The notes under the pieces: model-generated | The model's input: only the letters and a program-made list of their open reading frames with translations | What the model was told of the DNA's origin: nothing | Databases searched by the model: none | Shown here: positions 8,567 to 15,809 of the stretch, in pieces | Layout of the letters: every line of letters begins with the position of its first letter | Position numbering within the stretch: the first letter of the stretch is position 1 | Program-made: the position numbers and the translations under genes | Assembly: GCA_017303575.1 (NCBI GenBank) | Contig: JAFLCL010000028.1 | Span: 1 to 54,253 of the forward strand | Direction of reading: 5' to 3' | DNA: 54,253 nucleotides | Origin: Deltaproteobacteria bacterium | Lineage (GTDB): Bacteria > Myxococcota_A > Polyangia > Polyangiales > Sandaracinaceae

Positions 8567-10421
8567 AAGAAGGCGGGTGCGCGGCGAGCTGATAGCCCGC
8601 GGCCTGCGACTCGAACATGCGCGCATAGAGGCCACGCTTCGCGATCAGCTCGGCGTGCGTGCCGTCCTCCACGACGCGGCCCTCGTCCAGCACGACGATC
8701 CGATCGGCCATGCGCACGGTCGAGAACCTGTGTGTGACGAGGAGGGCAGTGCGTCCCCGCGCGAGCTCGCGGAACCGCTCGAAGATGCGCGCCTCGCTCT
8801 CGGCATCGAGCGACGCCGTCGGCTCGTCGAGCACCAGGAGGCCACTGCGCCGCATGAACGCGCGCGCGATCGCCACGCGCTGCCACTGTCCGATCGAGAG
8901 CTGCTCGCCCCCGAACCAGCGGCCGAGCTGCGTGTCGTAGCCCTTGGGCAGCTCGCGGAGGATCGCGTCTGCGTCACCCTCGCGCGCGGCCGTTTCGATG
9001 GCGTCGCGATCCTCGATCCGAGGCGCCCAGCCGATGCCCACGTTCTCCGCGGCCGTGAGGTGGTAGTGCGCGAAGTCCTGGAACACCACGCCGATGCGGC
9101 TCCGCAGGCTGGAGAGGTCCATGCGACTGACGTCCTCGCCGTCGATGCGAATGACACCCTCACTCGGTCGATGGAGGCCCGTGAGCAGCTTGATGAGCGT
9201 CGTCTTGCCCGCGCCATTGGGGCCCACGAGCGCGACGACTTGGCCCTTGGGGATCGTCAGACTGACGTCGTCCAGAGACCGCCTCGGTGTGCCGGTCGCA
9301 TCCGCCGCTGGGTACGCGAAGCCGACGTGCTCGAACCGAATCTCCGTCGGCTCGCTCGACACGTCGGTCACCCCGCCGCCTTCCCCCGCGGTCTCGGGGA
9401 GCGCGAGGTACTCGAAGAGGTTCGACATGTAGAGCGAGTCGCCCCACGCACGGGCGAGCGAGCTCATCGCGCCTTGGAACGCCGACTGCGCCTGTCGGAA
9501 CACCGTCAGATAGAGCGTCATCGCGCCGAGCGTGAGCGCGCCCGTGGTCGCGAGGAGCACGATCCACGCGAGCACGCCATAGAAGATCACGGTGGAGATC
9601 GCGCCGAGTGCGGTCACCCACGCGCCACGCCTCGCGGCGAACTCGACGTCACCTCCCAGGAGCCCCTCGCGCATGGCCACGAGGCGCGCGCGGAAGAGTG
9701 AGACGAGCCCGAAGAGCTTCATCTCCTTCGCGAGGTGATCGCTGGTGAGCGATTGTGCGTAGTAGCCCGCCTTGCGCTCGGCCTCGGTGCGCGCGCGTCG
9801 TCGCTCGAAATCGACACCCGAGAAGTGCGCCTCGGCGAAGAACGGCAGTGACGCGAAGAGGAGCGCGGCGACGGCGATGGGACTGAACCCCACGAGCAAC
9901 GCCGCGAACCCGCCGACGGTCACGAGATGCCGGGTGAGCGCGATGCCGTGGGTGATCATCTCGAGCGGCCGCCAGCTCGCGTCTTTGCGGGCGCGCTCGA
10001 GCACGTCGAGGAACTTCGGATCCTCGAAGTGCGCGATCGAGAGCCGGCTCGCCTTGTCGGCGACGAGCAGATCGACGTGGAGCGCGAGCTTGCCGCGCAG
10101 GATCTCCGCGAGGTACCCGATCGCCTGCCCGCTCACCAGCTTGCCCACCACGAGCGCGCACTCGATGGCGACCCACGTGAGCGCGCGCTCCGTCAGCGCG
10201 TCGGTCGCGCCCGCCCCCGGCACGTCGAGCGCAGCGACCACGGCATCGACGATCTCCTTGCCCACGTAGGCGATCGCGATGGGCAAGAGCGCATCGATCG
10301 CCGCGACGACGAGGTAGCGAACGACGAGCGGCCGATCGACGTCACGCGCGAGCGCGAGCGACTGCCGGAGGTTCCGATAGAGCAACGCGAGACGCGCGCC
10401 CGCATGTCGAGGCTCAGCCAC
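8565..10421 (-). CDS. ABC exporter, fused membrane and ATPase domains
   Basis: The protein has 618 residues. An N-terminal exporter membrane domain (about 30-330, up to six helices) contains the FEDPKFLDVLERARKD stretch seen in peptide/lantibiotic (NisT-like) exporters. The ATPase domain has Walker A GPNGAGKTT (400-408), the Q-loop glutamine near 448, the signature LSIGQ (508-512, a variant of LSGGQ) and Walker B LLVLDEP (528-534), with the His-loop in LLVTHRF. It should act as a homodimer in the inner membrane. The GTG start at 10421 lies seven bases after TACGTT, so it may have its own promoter, 31 bp downstream of the GyrB-like gene. The cargo is unknown; no peptidase or LanT domain is present. 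Confidence 0.92.
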   Translation of the reverse strand: MAEPRHAGARLALLYRNLRQSLALARDVDRPLVVRYLVVAAIDALLPIAIAYVGKEIVDAVVAALDVPGAGATDALTERALTWVAIECALVVGKLVSGQAIGYLAEILRGKLALHVDLLVADKASRLSIAHFEDPKFLDVLERARKDASWRPLEMITHGIALTRHLVTVGGFAALLVGFSPIAVAALLFASLPFFAEAHFSGVDFERRRARTEAERKAGYYAQSLTSDHLAKEMKLFGLVSLFRARLVAMREGLLGGDVEFAARRGAWVTALGAISTVIFYGVLAWIVLLATTGALTLGAMTLYLTVFRQAQSAFQGAMSSLARAWGDSLYMSNLFEYLALPETAGEGGGVTDVSSEPTEIRFEHVGFAYPAADATGTPRRSLDDVSLTIPKGQVVALVGPNGAGKTTLIKLLTGLHRPSEGVIRIDGEDVSRMDLSSLRSRIGVVFQDFAHYHLTAAENVGIGWAPRIEDRDAIETAAREGDADAILRELPKGYDTQLGRWFGGEQLSIGQWQRVAIARAFMRRSGLLVLDEPTASLDAESEARIFERFRELARGRTALLVTHRFSTVRMADRIVVLDEGRVVEDGTHAELIAKRGLYARMFESQAAGYQLAAHPPS

Positions 10422-10434
10422 CGCCGCGAACGTA
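10422..10434 (-). promoter_or_regulatory. -10-like TACGTT before the ABC exporter start
   Basis: On the minus strand TACGTT (10429-10434) is followed by seven bases and the GTG start. No Shine-Dalgarno is present, so the mRNA may be leaderless. Confidence 0.5.
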
Positions 10435-10452
10435 GCCGATGCAGGGAGCGCG

Positions 10453-11589
10453 TCACACGCCTGCGCGCGCCCGGTTCTTCACCTCGCGGAGGAACGCGCC
10501 CTCGGTCCCGCGGTGCACGATCGCATTCACGATCGCCTCGCCCACGGCGGGACGTGCCTCGGGCGTTCGCAGCTGATCCCGCGTCGGAGGTCCGAACCGG
10601 GGTGCCGTCACCCACACGTGAACGCGCGCGACGAGCCCCCGCGACACCCGGGCCTCGAGCTGGCGACGCGTGCCGCGCACGCCTTCCATCCTCGCGACCG
10701 CTACGAGCGCGTCGAACACGCCGCGTTCGTGTGTGCCCTCGAGCGTGGGATGCAGGTTCACGAACGTGCGGATGTCGCATCGATCCGAGTCCACGTACCC
10801 GAGCGCGAGATCGACACCGACGCTGTGCGCCGGCACACGCGTGGCGAGCTCGGGGCCGGTGACTCCCATCGAACGGAGCCACGCATCCGCACCGCCGAGG
10901 CCCGGTAGCACTGCTCCCTGCCAGAGCACGCGGAGATGAGGGGCCCACCAAGCGAGCTCCTCGAGCCGCGCACGAATGGCGTCCTCGTCGAAGCGAGCTG
11001 GGAAGATCTGGGGATCGGCACGGAACCGCACACGCGTACCCGAGGGCCGAACCGTGTCTGATTCGACGACGTCGCCCGCCTTCACACCGCGCTCCATGAC
11101 GAGCTTGGCCGCACGGCCATCACAGACGGTCTCGATCTCGAACAGGGCCGACACCGCGGCCGTCGAGGCGAGACCACAGCCAAACCCGGGCTCAGTGAAG
11201 TGCACGTGTGGAAGGTGGTCGTCCAGGGTCGTGCGGAGATGAAGCTCGCAGCAGATCCGCTCGAGCAAGGGCAACCCGTGCTCGTCTCGAACGACGGGAA
11301 TTCCCAGCCCGTCGTCGACGACCTCGGCAGTGTCCGAGTCGTCGATCGAGACCGAAATCGTCCGAAGACGACCAGCCAGGTGCTGGTCGATGGCATTCGA
11401 CACGACCTGCCAGAGACAACGCGAGAGGCCGGTTCCATCGTTCACATCGCCGACGTACATGCCGGGACGCTTGCGAACGTTCTCGAGGAGCGTCCATTCT
11501 CTCGGGGTCGGGGGCGGCGGCGGCTTGATCTGCCGGAGGGTCGCCAGGAGGCGACGAGTGCGAGTGCTCGTCGTGGTGAGTCGTTTCAT
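10453..11589 (-). CDS. Orphan GyrB-like ATPase/transducer protein without TOPRIM
   Basis: The protein has 378 residues and resembles the N-terminal half of type II topoisomerase B subunits. ENVRKRPGMYVGD (about 36-48) is a classic GyrB/ParE block. It continues with VVSNAIDQHLAG (62-73), VVDDGLGIPV (90-99), GTRVRF and the transducer motif GTHERGVFDAL (285-295). The protein ends where TOPRIM should begin, so it cannot cleave DNA alone. Key positions are changed: the general-base Glu of FEVVDNAID (E. coli Glu42) is Gln61, the GLHGVG lid is PGFGCGL, and the transducer QTK lysine (Lys337) appears as Arg in PTRDQ. Asn65 of the Mg/ATP site is kept. The ATG at 11589 gives the best N-terminus. Hydrolysis is probably weak or absent. 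Confidence 0.88.
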   Translation of the reverse strand: MKRLTTTSTRTRRLLATLRQIKPPPPPTPREWTLLENVRKRPGMYVGDVNDGTGLSRCLWQVVSNAIDQHLAGRLRTISVSIDDSDTAEVVDDGLGIPVVRDEHGLPLLERICCELHLRTTLDDHLPHVHFTEPGFGCGLASTAAVSALFEIETVCDGRAAKLVMERGVKAGDVVESDTVRPSGTRVRFRADPQIFPARFDEDAIRARLEELAWWAPHLRVLWQGAVLPGLGGADAWLRSMGVTGPELATRVPAHSVGVDLALGYVDSDRCDIRTFVNLHPTLEGTHERGVFDALVAVARMEGVRGTRRQLEARVSRGLVARVHVWVTAPRFGPPTRDQLRTPEARPAVGEAIVNAIVHRGTEGAFLREVKNRARAGV

Positions 11590-11796
11590 CGTACGACTCG
11601 AGTTGGAGTCGACGGATTGCCCCCTTGCTCGACCCCGCACGACTGCGCCGAGCGACTGTCTGCGTCGCGCATGTTTCCTCCCGTTATGGAGGACGACAAT
11701 AGCGCGAATCGCCTTGTGGAACAAAGAGATTCATCGCGCAGGCACGCGAAAGTTCGTGCTCGCAACAGGCTTCTTCGGAGTCCGAACCGTGGCAGA
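11590..11796. other. Intergenic stretch upstream of the GyrB-like gene
   Basis: These 207 bp lie between the membrane protein's stop and the GyrB-like ATG. No SD, TANNNT element or repeat stands out. The GyrB-like frame stays open upstream to a TTG at 11724, but the added residues have no GyrB similarity. Confidence 0.4.
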
Positions 11797-12444
11797 TCAG
11801 GCGGGAGACGAGTACAGCGATCGAACCGTGTCGAGGCGGCGGTAGAGGGCGGCGCCGAGGGTGCAAGGGATGAGCACGAGCACGAGAGTGCCGAGGCCGA
11901 TGTCGCCCAAGTCGACGCCTGATACGAAGAGCGGAATCACCGCCGCGAGGCTCGCCAGGACCACGAGGGCGTGGTGCATGACGAGCGCAGTTCGGGCGCG
12001 CGCGATTCGAGGTCGGACTCGGGGGTCGCTCCGCTCCGGCAGGACGAGCACGGCGTGCACGACGCTCGCTGCGGCAAAGGCTGCGCCGAGAGGCACCAAG
12101 AGCGCCGCCAGGGCCCCGAGTACTGCGAACGTCACGACCGCGAGCCCACCGAAGCCCACCAGCGTCACGGCGCTCCACAGGAGGGCCAGACGCGCGAGCC
12201 ATCGAACGGCCCGCGGCGCTCGCGGACCCGCTGCGCTCGAAGCGGGAGCACGGTAGTCGGCGTCGCTCGACTCGACGCGAGGCGCGTGAGGGTCGCGCCA
12301 GCTCTCCGCGGCCGCTGCGAAGCGCCGTGAGAGGTGCCACTCGACGACTGCGAGACCCGTCACCAGGGCGGCCAGCGACGAGGGCGCGATCACGTGGAGG
12401 ATCAGGTCCTCGGTCGCGCCGTCGAAGAGGTTGCCCAGCCCCAT
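11797..12444 (-). CDS. Small multi-pass membrane protein (intact copy of a duplicated unit)
   Basis: The protein has 215 residues and about five hydrophobic segments (roughly 16-35, 86-110, 112-135, 155-175, 180-200). EWHLSRRFAAAAESWRDPHAPRV lies in the cytosolic loop after the first segment. The ATG at 12444 is five bases after the stop of the small lipoprotein gene, so the pair is probably translated together. A decayed copy of its N-terminal third lies at 12760-12987 next to a second lipoprotein copy. I do not recognise the family. Confidence 0.8.
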   Translation of the reverse strand: MGLGNLFDGATEDLILHVIAPSSLAALVTGLAVVEWHLSRRFAAAAESWRDPHAPRVESSDADYRAPASSAAGPRAPRAVRWLARLALLWSAVTLVGFGGLAVVTFAVLGALAALLVPLGAAFAAASVVHAVLVLPERSDPRVRPRIARARTALVMHHALVVLASLAAVIPLFVSGVDLGDIGLGTLVLVLIPCTLGAALYRRLDTVRSLYSSPA

Positions 12445-12449
12445 GAGGC

Positions 12450-12740
12450 TCAGCCGATCATCGCAGGCGGCACGAAGGGGCCGACCATGATGAGGACGCA
12501 CGCGTGGTTCTCGGCCTCCCACATGCCGCCTTGCACGTTGCAGCACGCCTCGGTGGTGGCCGCGACGGTGCCGTCGCAGGACGGCTCGGCGACGGTGTCG
12601 GGTGTCTCACGGTTCGTCGTCGAGTCGTGGGTATTCGGCGTCGTCGGCTCCTCGTGGAGCGTGGCCGTTCCACCGCAGCCAGCGGTGACGGACAGACCAG
12701 AGACCACGAGGGCGGCGCGCACGGCGGGGCGGATCGGCAT
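12450..12740 (-). CDS. Small Cys-motif lipoprotein, copy 1
   Basis: The protein has 96 residues with a lipoprotein signal peptide ending SVTAGC. After a Thr/Asn/Asp-rich linker comes a compact block with four cysteines, CDGTVAATTEACCNVQGGMWE...C, and the tail VGPFVPPAMIG. Copy 2 (12986-13303) keeps the same frame: C, ACC, GGxxW, C and GPFVPPAIIG. The shared cysteines and tail imply a folded envelope domain under selection. It is followed by its membrane-protein partner. TAGAGT six bases before the ATG suggests a leaderless transcript. Confidence 0.82.
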   Translation of the reverse strand: MPIRPAVRAALVVSGLSVTAGCGGTATLHEEPTTPNTHDSTTNRETPDTVAEPSCDGTVAATTEACCNVQGGMWEAENHACVLIMVGPFVPPAMIG

Positions 12741-12752
12741 GCGAAGACTCTA
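12741..12752 (-). promoter_or_regulatory. -10-like TAGAGT before lipoprotein copy 1
   Basis: Minus-strand TAGAGT (12747-12752) lies six bases before the ATG at 12740, with no Shine-Dalgarno between them. Confidence 0.55.
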
Positions 12753-12759
12753 CACGGAG

Positions 12760-12987
12760 TCAGCGCGGCCTCGGGACCTCGCGCCCGATCACGTCGGCGG
12801 CGTTCGACGCGACACGTGGTGCGTGAGGGCTGCGCCAGCTCTCGGCGGCCGCTGCCAATCGACGGGATAGGTGCCATTCGCCGACGGCGAGGGCGGAGGT
12901 CAGGGCGACGGCATCGAGGGCGCGAGCACGTAGAGGATTAGATTCTCCGTCGCGCGTCGACGAAGTTTCCCACGCGCACCGGCGATC
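12760..12987 (-). pseudogene. Decayed N-terminal fragment of the duplicated membrane protein
   Basis: Pieces of the 11797-12444 protein occur here in different frames. ATENLILYVLAPSMP matches ATEDLILHVIAPSSL, then after a frameshift near 12905-12920 AVGEWHLSRRLAAAAESW matches AVVEWHLSRRFAAAAESW, ending after RSPHAPRV. A further indel separates the start region (GTG GGA AAC TTC) from the first piece. The C-terminal membrane segments are missing. It sits directly downstream of lipoprotein copy 2, exactly where the intact gene sits relative to copy 1. Confidence 0.85.
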
Positions 12988-13303
12988 AGCCGATGATGGC
13001 TGGCGGCACGAACGGACCGGGCACGGCCATCCAGACACACGAGCCGCTCGAGGCGTCCCACGTGCGGCCGCCGCGCTCGTCGCAGCAGGCCTGTGTCGTG
13101 GGCTCCGCGTTCGGATCGCAGGCCTGGCCCGACGCCACCACGGTGTTCGACGAGCCGTTCGTCGACGTGTTGGACGAGCCCGAGGTGGACGAGCTCGTCG
13201 TGGCGCCCGACTCCGCCTCGAGCGTGGCCGTGCCTCCGCAGCCCGCAGTGACGGTGAGACCGGAGACCACGAGGGCGGCGCGGAGGGCGGGTCGGATCGT
13301 CAT
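12986..13303 (-). CDS. Small Cys-motif lipoprotein, copy 2
   Basis: The protein has 105 residues with signal peptide and lipobox TVTAGC, followed by GGTATL exactly as in copy 1. A Ser/Thr/Asn-rich linker precedes the four-cysteine block (CDPNAEPTTQACC, GGRTWD, SC) and the tail GPFVPPAIIG. The linkers differ in length and composition while the cysteine block and tail are conserved. Its membrane-protein partner is destroyed, yet this frame is intact. TATTCT lies six bases before the ATG at 13303. Confidence 0.82.
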   Translation of the reverse strand: MTIRPALRAALVVSGLTVTAGCGGTATLEAESGATTSSSTSGSSNTSTNGSSNTVVASGQACDPNAEPTTQACCDERGGRTWDASSGSCVWMAVPGPFVPPAIIG

Positions 13304-13315
13304 CGCGCGAGAATA
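13304..13315 (-). promoter_or_regulatory. -10-like TATTCT before lipoprotein copy 2
   Basis: Minus-strand TATTCT (13310-13315) and a six-base CGCGCG spacer precede the ATG at 13303. There is no Shine-Dalgarno. Confidence 0.55.
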
Positions 13316-13527
13316 CCTCGGAAGCCCAGTGCACTTCGCAAGAACACCGCGCGGCCCCGGGTTGGTACACGCCGCACGCATCGTCAGGAACCTGCGGCTG
13401 CGTCGTCCCGCTCTCGTCCGCACCTCCCAACTCGAGGCCTCATGACCTGGCAGTAGCTCTCCCGCGCTCGTGGCCCTCCTCGCTCGACGTTCGTGACCCG
13501 TTCCGAACCCCGTCGAGAGGAGATCCC

Positions 13528-13980
13528 ATGAATTCCGAGTCCGATTCGAAGTCCGTCCAGCGTGAGCACTGGAGGCGCGAGATCGCGCGCGCCGTCGAGC
13601 AACAGCGAGCCCTGAAGAGAGAGCGTCGCGAAGCGTGGAGCGCGGCTCGGGATGCGCCCGAGCCGACCCTGCGATGCCGCGAGCTCGCGCGCGAGGTCCA
13701 CCTCGGCGCCGCACGTGTTCGAGTGCTCTTGCTCGCGTGCGCCCTGGTGCGTGGTCGTCCCGTGTGGAGGCAGGAGCGGCGCGCGCGCGATCGAAGCGAG
13801 CCCCTCGTGCGCGCGATCGCGGCGGCCGCAGGTCGTCCCGTGCCCGAGGTGCGTGCCTGGATCGAGCAAGCCGCGCCCGAGGCCGATCGCGTGGACTACG
13901 AGGCGCATCTCGAGGGTGTGCGTGCACGGCTGCACGCACGACGAGCAGCGCGTCGCGCCGCCAGAGAGTCGACCTCATGA
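13528..13980 (+). CDS. Arginine-rich hypothetical protein
   Basis: The protein has 150 residues and is strongly basic. The start at 13528 has a good Shine-Dalgarno (GAGAGGAG). The N-terminal ~45 residues look coiled-coil or helical (EHWRREIARAVEQQRALKRERREAW). The rest contains ELAREVHLGAARVRVLLLACALV, which could be a helix-turn-helix-like segment. Its TGA overlaps the ATG of a short Pth2-like peptide (ATGA). The basic character fits nucleic-acid binding, but no family is recognised. Confidence 0.65.
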   Translation: MNSESDSKSVQREHWRREIARAVEQQRALKRERREAWSAARDAPEPTLRCRELAREVHLGAARVRVLLLACALVRGRPVWRQERRARDRSEPLVRAIAAAAGRPVPEVRAWIEQAAPEADRVDYEAHLEGVRARLHARRAARRAARESTS

Positions 13981-14057
13981 AGCTCTATCTCGTCGTGCGG
14001 CGTGATCTCTCCCCCGGGCGCCGCGCGGCCCAGCTCTGCCACGTCGGACCGCCGTGA
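13977..14057 (+). pseudogene. N-terminal fragment of a Pth2-like peptidyl-tRNA hydrolase
   Basis: The 26-residue peptide MKLYLVVRRDLSPGRRAAQ... resembles the start of Pth2-family peptidyl-tRNA hydrolases (KLY-VVR-DL-PG--AAQ) but stops at the point where the family's first helix would carry the His/Ala region. It is coupled by ATGA to the preceding gene and ends 24 bp before the CUA tRNA-like gene. A remnant is more likely than a functional peptide. Confidence 0.5.
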
Positions 14058-14081
14058 GGGGCGTGGTCGTGCCGTTCTCTC

Positions 14082-14154
14082 GGTGTCGAAGCTCAGTCGG
14101 TGGAGCGCCGGATTCTAAATCCGCGAGGTGCGGGTTCGACTCCCGTCGGCACCA
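14082..14154 (+). tRNA. tRNA-like gene with anticodon CUA (amber-reading) and unusual core
   Basis: The 73 bases fold as a cloverleaf. The acceptor stem GGTGTCG/CGGCACC has one G-U pair. The D arm is GCTC-AGTCGGTG-GAGC, the anticodon arm CCGGA-TTCTAAA-TCCGC, the variable loop GAGGT, the T arm GCGGG-TTCGACT-CCCGT, and the discriminator is A; CCA is not encoded. Placing U33 correctly gives anticodon CUA, which pairs with UAG. Deviations are A instead of U at position 8, G instead of A at 21, and a C27-C43 mismatch. It may be an amber suppressor or a decaying tRNA. TAG is used as a normal stop by several genes here, for example at 410, 32547 and 34734. Confidence 0.7.
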
Positions 14155-14711
14155 ACGTCACGAGGCACCCCGCGGGCACGCCTCGCCCACGCCGCGAGCG
14201 CGAGCGCGAAGAGGGCAGTGACCCAGGCAGCGGCGTGATCGCGCGTGCTCACGGCGCACGACGCGCACCCACCGCGCGGCGGGTGGGCTGGTGTGTCGTC
14301 TCGCGGTGGCGTCGCGCCCGCACAGCGGTGCACCGGGAGATCGTCGGGCACGCACACGAACGCGCGCTGACACGTCTCTCGTGGACAGTCGCAGGCGCCT
14401 TCGAACGCAGCGACGGTCGGATAGCCCGGACGCGCGTGGTCGATCGGCGGCTCGACGCGGACCTCGATCAGCGCGTCACGGCAGCGACTTCCGACGTCGC
14501 ACGGCACTGCGCTCGGGGCCGACACATCGCTGCCGCAGAAATGAGGCACGCAACGTGCGCCTGCGTGACCCGTCCGCGGATCGGTCCCCGGTGGGCACTC
14601 CTCGGGCGCGGGCGGGATCGCGTCCGCCCGCGCGGCGCTCGTCAGCGATGCGCACGTGAGCATCACGACGAGCCCGGAGACGGTCCACCGATCCACGATC
14701 GCGCGCGACAT
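14115..14711 (-). CDS. Secreted Cys-rich protein with MYXO-CTERM-like sorting tail
   Basis: The protein has 198 residues. A signal peptide (about 1-30, ending ARA-DAI) is followed by a Cys-rich domain (CPPGTDP, ARCVPHFC, GSRCRD, CDCPRETC). The C-terminus has GGCASC, a hydrophobic helix (AAWVTALFALALAAW) and ARRAR, the layout of the MYXO-CTERM tail that is processed and anchored at the cell surface in Myxococcota. The frame then runs about 20 residues further, antisense through the tRNA-like gene. It ends at a TAG that is the complement of the CUA anticodon. Those last residues (GSRTRTSRI) look like tRNA antisense rather than protein. TATCGT lies eight bases before the ATG. Confidence 0.75.
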   Translation of the reverse strand: MSRAIVDRWTVSGLVVMLTCASLTSAARADAIPPAPEECPPGTDPRTGHAGARCVPHFCGSDVSAPSAVPCDVGSRCRDALIEVRVEPPIDHARPGYPTVAAFEGACDCPRETCQRAFVCVPDDLPVHRCAGATPPRDDTPAHPPRGGCASCAVSTRDHAAAWVTALFALALAAWARRARGVPRDVGADGSRTRTSRI

Positions 14712-14725
14712 GCTGGGTGACGATA
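14712..14725 (-). promoter_or_regulatory. -10-like TATCGT before the MYXO-CTERM protein
   Basis: Minus-strand TATCGT (14720-14725) lies eight bases before the ATG at 14711. Confidence 0.5.
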
Positions 14726-14767
14726 GGTCTCGCGCGAGGTGAAGTCGATCGCGCCGCGGGCCCGCGA

Positions 14768-15712
14768 TCACTCCGAGGGCGTGTGTCGGACTGCCCAGTG
14801 GAACGACGGATAGCCCCCGTCGCCTGCGACGACGACGGTCCCGACCACGAGGAGCTGATCGCCCTCCACATGCACCGAGTCGATGGACCACGGCTCCACG
14901 CACAGACGGCCCTCCGCGCGCAGGTCGTCGGCCTCGCAGTCTTCCTCGCCCTCGTCACCGCAGGTCCATCCACCGCCGTCGCACGCGACGAGTCGTGCGG
15001 CGTCGCGTGCGATCTCTCGCGCCGTCCCGTCTTCCGCGACGAGGTGGAGCACGTGCTCAGGGTGGTCGAGATCGATCGTGGTCTCGAGGAACAACTGCGC
15101 GCCCTCGAGCGGCGCGCCCAGCGCGACGAGTGGCGTGTACGTCGACATCGAGAACTCGGCCGCCGCGCGGCCGATCACGATCGAGGGCGCAGCGCGGCGA
15201 ACGCGCGCCAGGCCGCGACGGATCCGCGCGAGCGTCGCGGGCTCGAGGTGCTCGGCGAGGACGACCTCGTCGGCGACGCCGGGCCGAGCCCGCGCGAGGA
15301 GGACCTCCTCGATCCCACCTTCGGAGGCGTCCGTACGAAGCACCAGCCACGCGTCGCCGTCACGCGCGACCAGCGAGCGGATCGAGCACTCCTCGTGGAA
15401 CGCCAACAGCGCATCCTGGGACGCGTCCGACGGAGCGGGACAACGTGAGAGAGCGCGCGCAGGCACGACAGGGGCGACGGGCTCGACGGCTTCGATCGTC
15501 GAGCGAAGCGAGGTGAGTGATGGGGCAGCTTGCGGCGCCGTGGGGCTCGGCGTGGTGACCGCGGGCTCCTCCGAGCCGCCCGTCGGCTCGCTGCTCGCGA
15601 TCGGCTCCGTTGCGGCCTCGGGCTCCGCGACGGGCTCGGTGCTTCCGTGCGAAGCGCCGCAGGCGGAGAGAAGGAAGGACAGGGAGATCGCATCGAGTCG
15701 AGACAGCTTCAT
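14768..15712 (-). CDS. Lipoprotein of unknown function
   Basis: The protein has 314 residues. The signal peptide ends FLLSAC. A Glu/Pro/Ser-rich linker (about 20-75, with repeated EP and TEP) leads to a folded domain of about 230 residues. This has cysteines near residue 90 (SRCPAP, EECSIR) and in CDGGGWTCGDEGEEDCEADD, which could form disulfides or bind metal. No family motif is recognised. The ATG at 15712 is the start that begins the lipoprotein signal. Confidence 0.75.
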   Translation of the reverse strand: MKLSRLDAISLSFLLSACGASHGSTEPVAEPEAATEPIASSEPTGGSEEPAVTTPSPTAPQAAPSLTSLRSTIEAVEPVAPVVPARALSRCPAPSDASQDALLAFHEECSIRSLVARDGDAWLVLRTDASEGGIEEVLLARARPGVADEVVLAEHLEPATLARIRRGLARVRRAAPSIVIGRAAAEFSMSTYTPLVALGAPLEGAQLFLETTIDLDHPEHVLHLVAEDGTAREIARDAARLVACDGGGWTCGDEGEEDCEADDLRAEGRLCVEPWSIDSVHVEGDQLLVVGTVVVAGDGGYPSFHWAVRHTPSE

Positions 15713-15809
15713 GACGCCTGCTCTCTCACACCGCGATCGGCACGTCGAGCGTCGCGCGCTCGTGCTGAGTACGTCCGCGTGGGGTGGTCGTCGACCCCAG
15801 CTCGTGGGG

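Noticed and set aside
11590..11724. Upstream TTG start of the GyrB-like protein
   Set aside because: Added residues show no GyrB similarity and no start signal is present.
14082..14154. Assignment as tRNA-Arg(UCU)
   Set aside because: Shifting the loop by one base to read UCU breaks the anticodon stem; the symmetric stem requires CUA.
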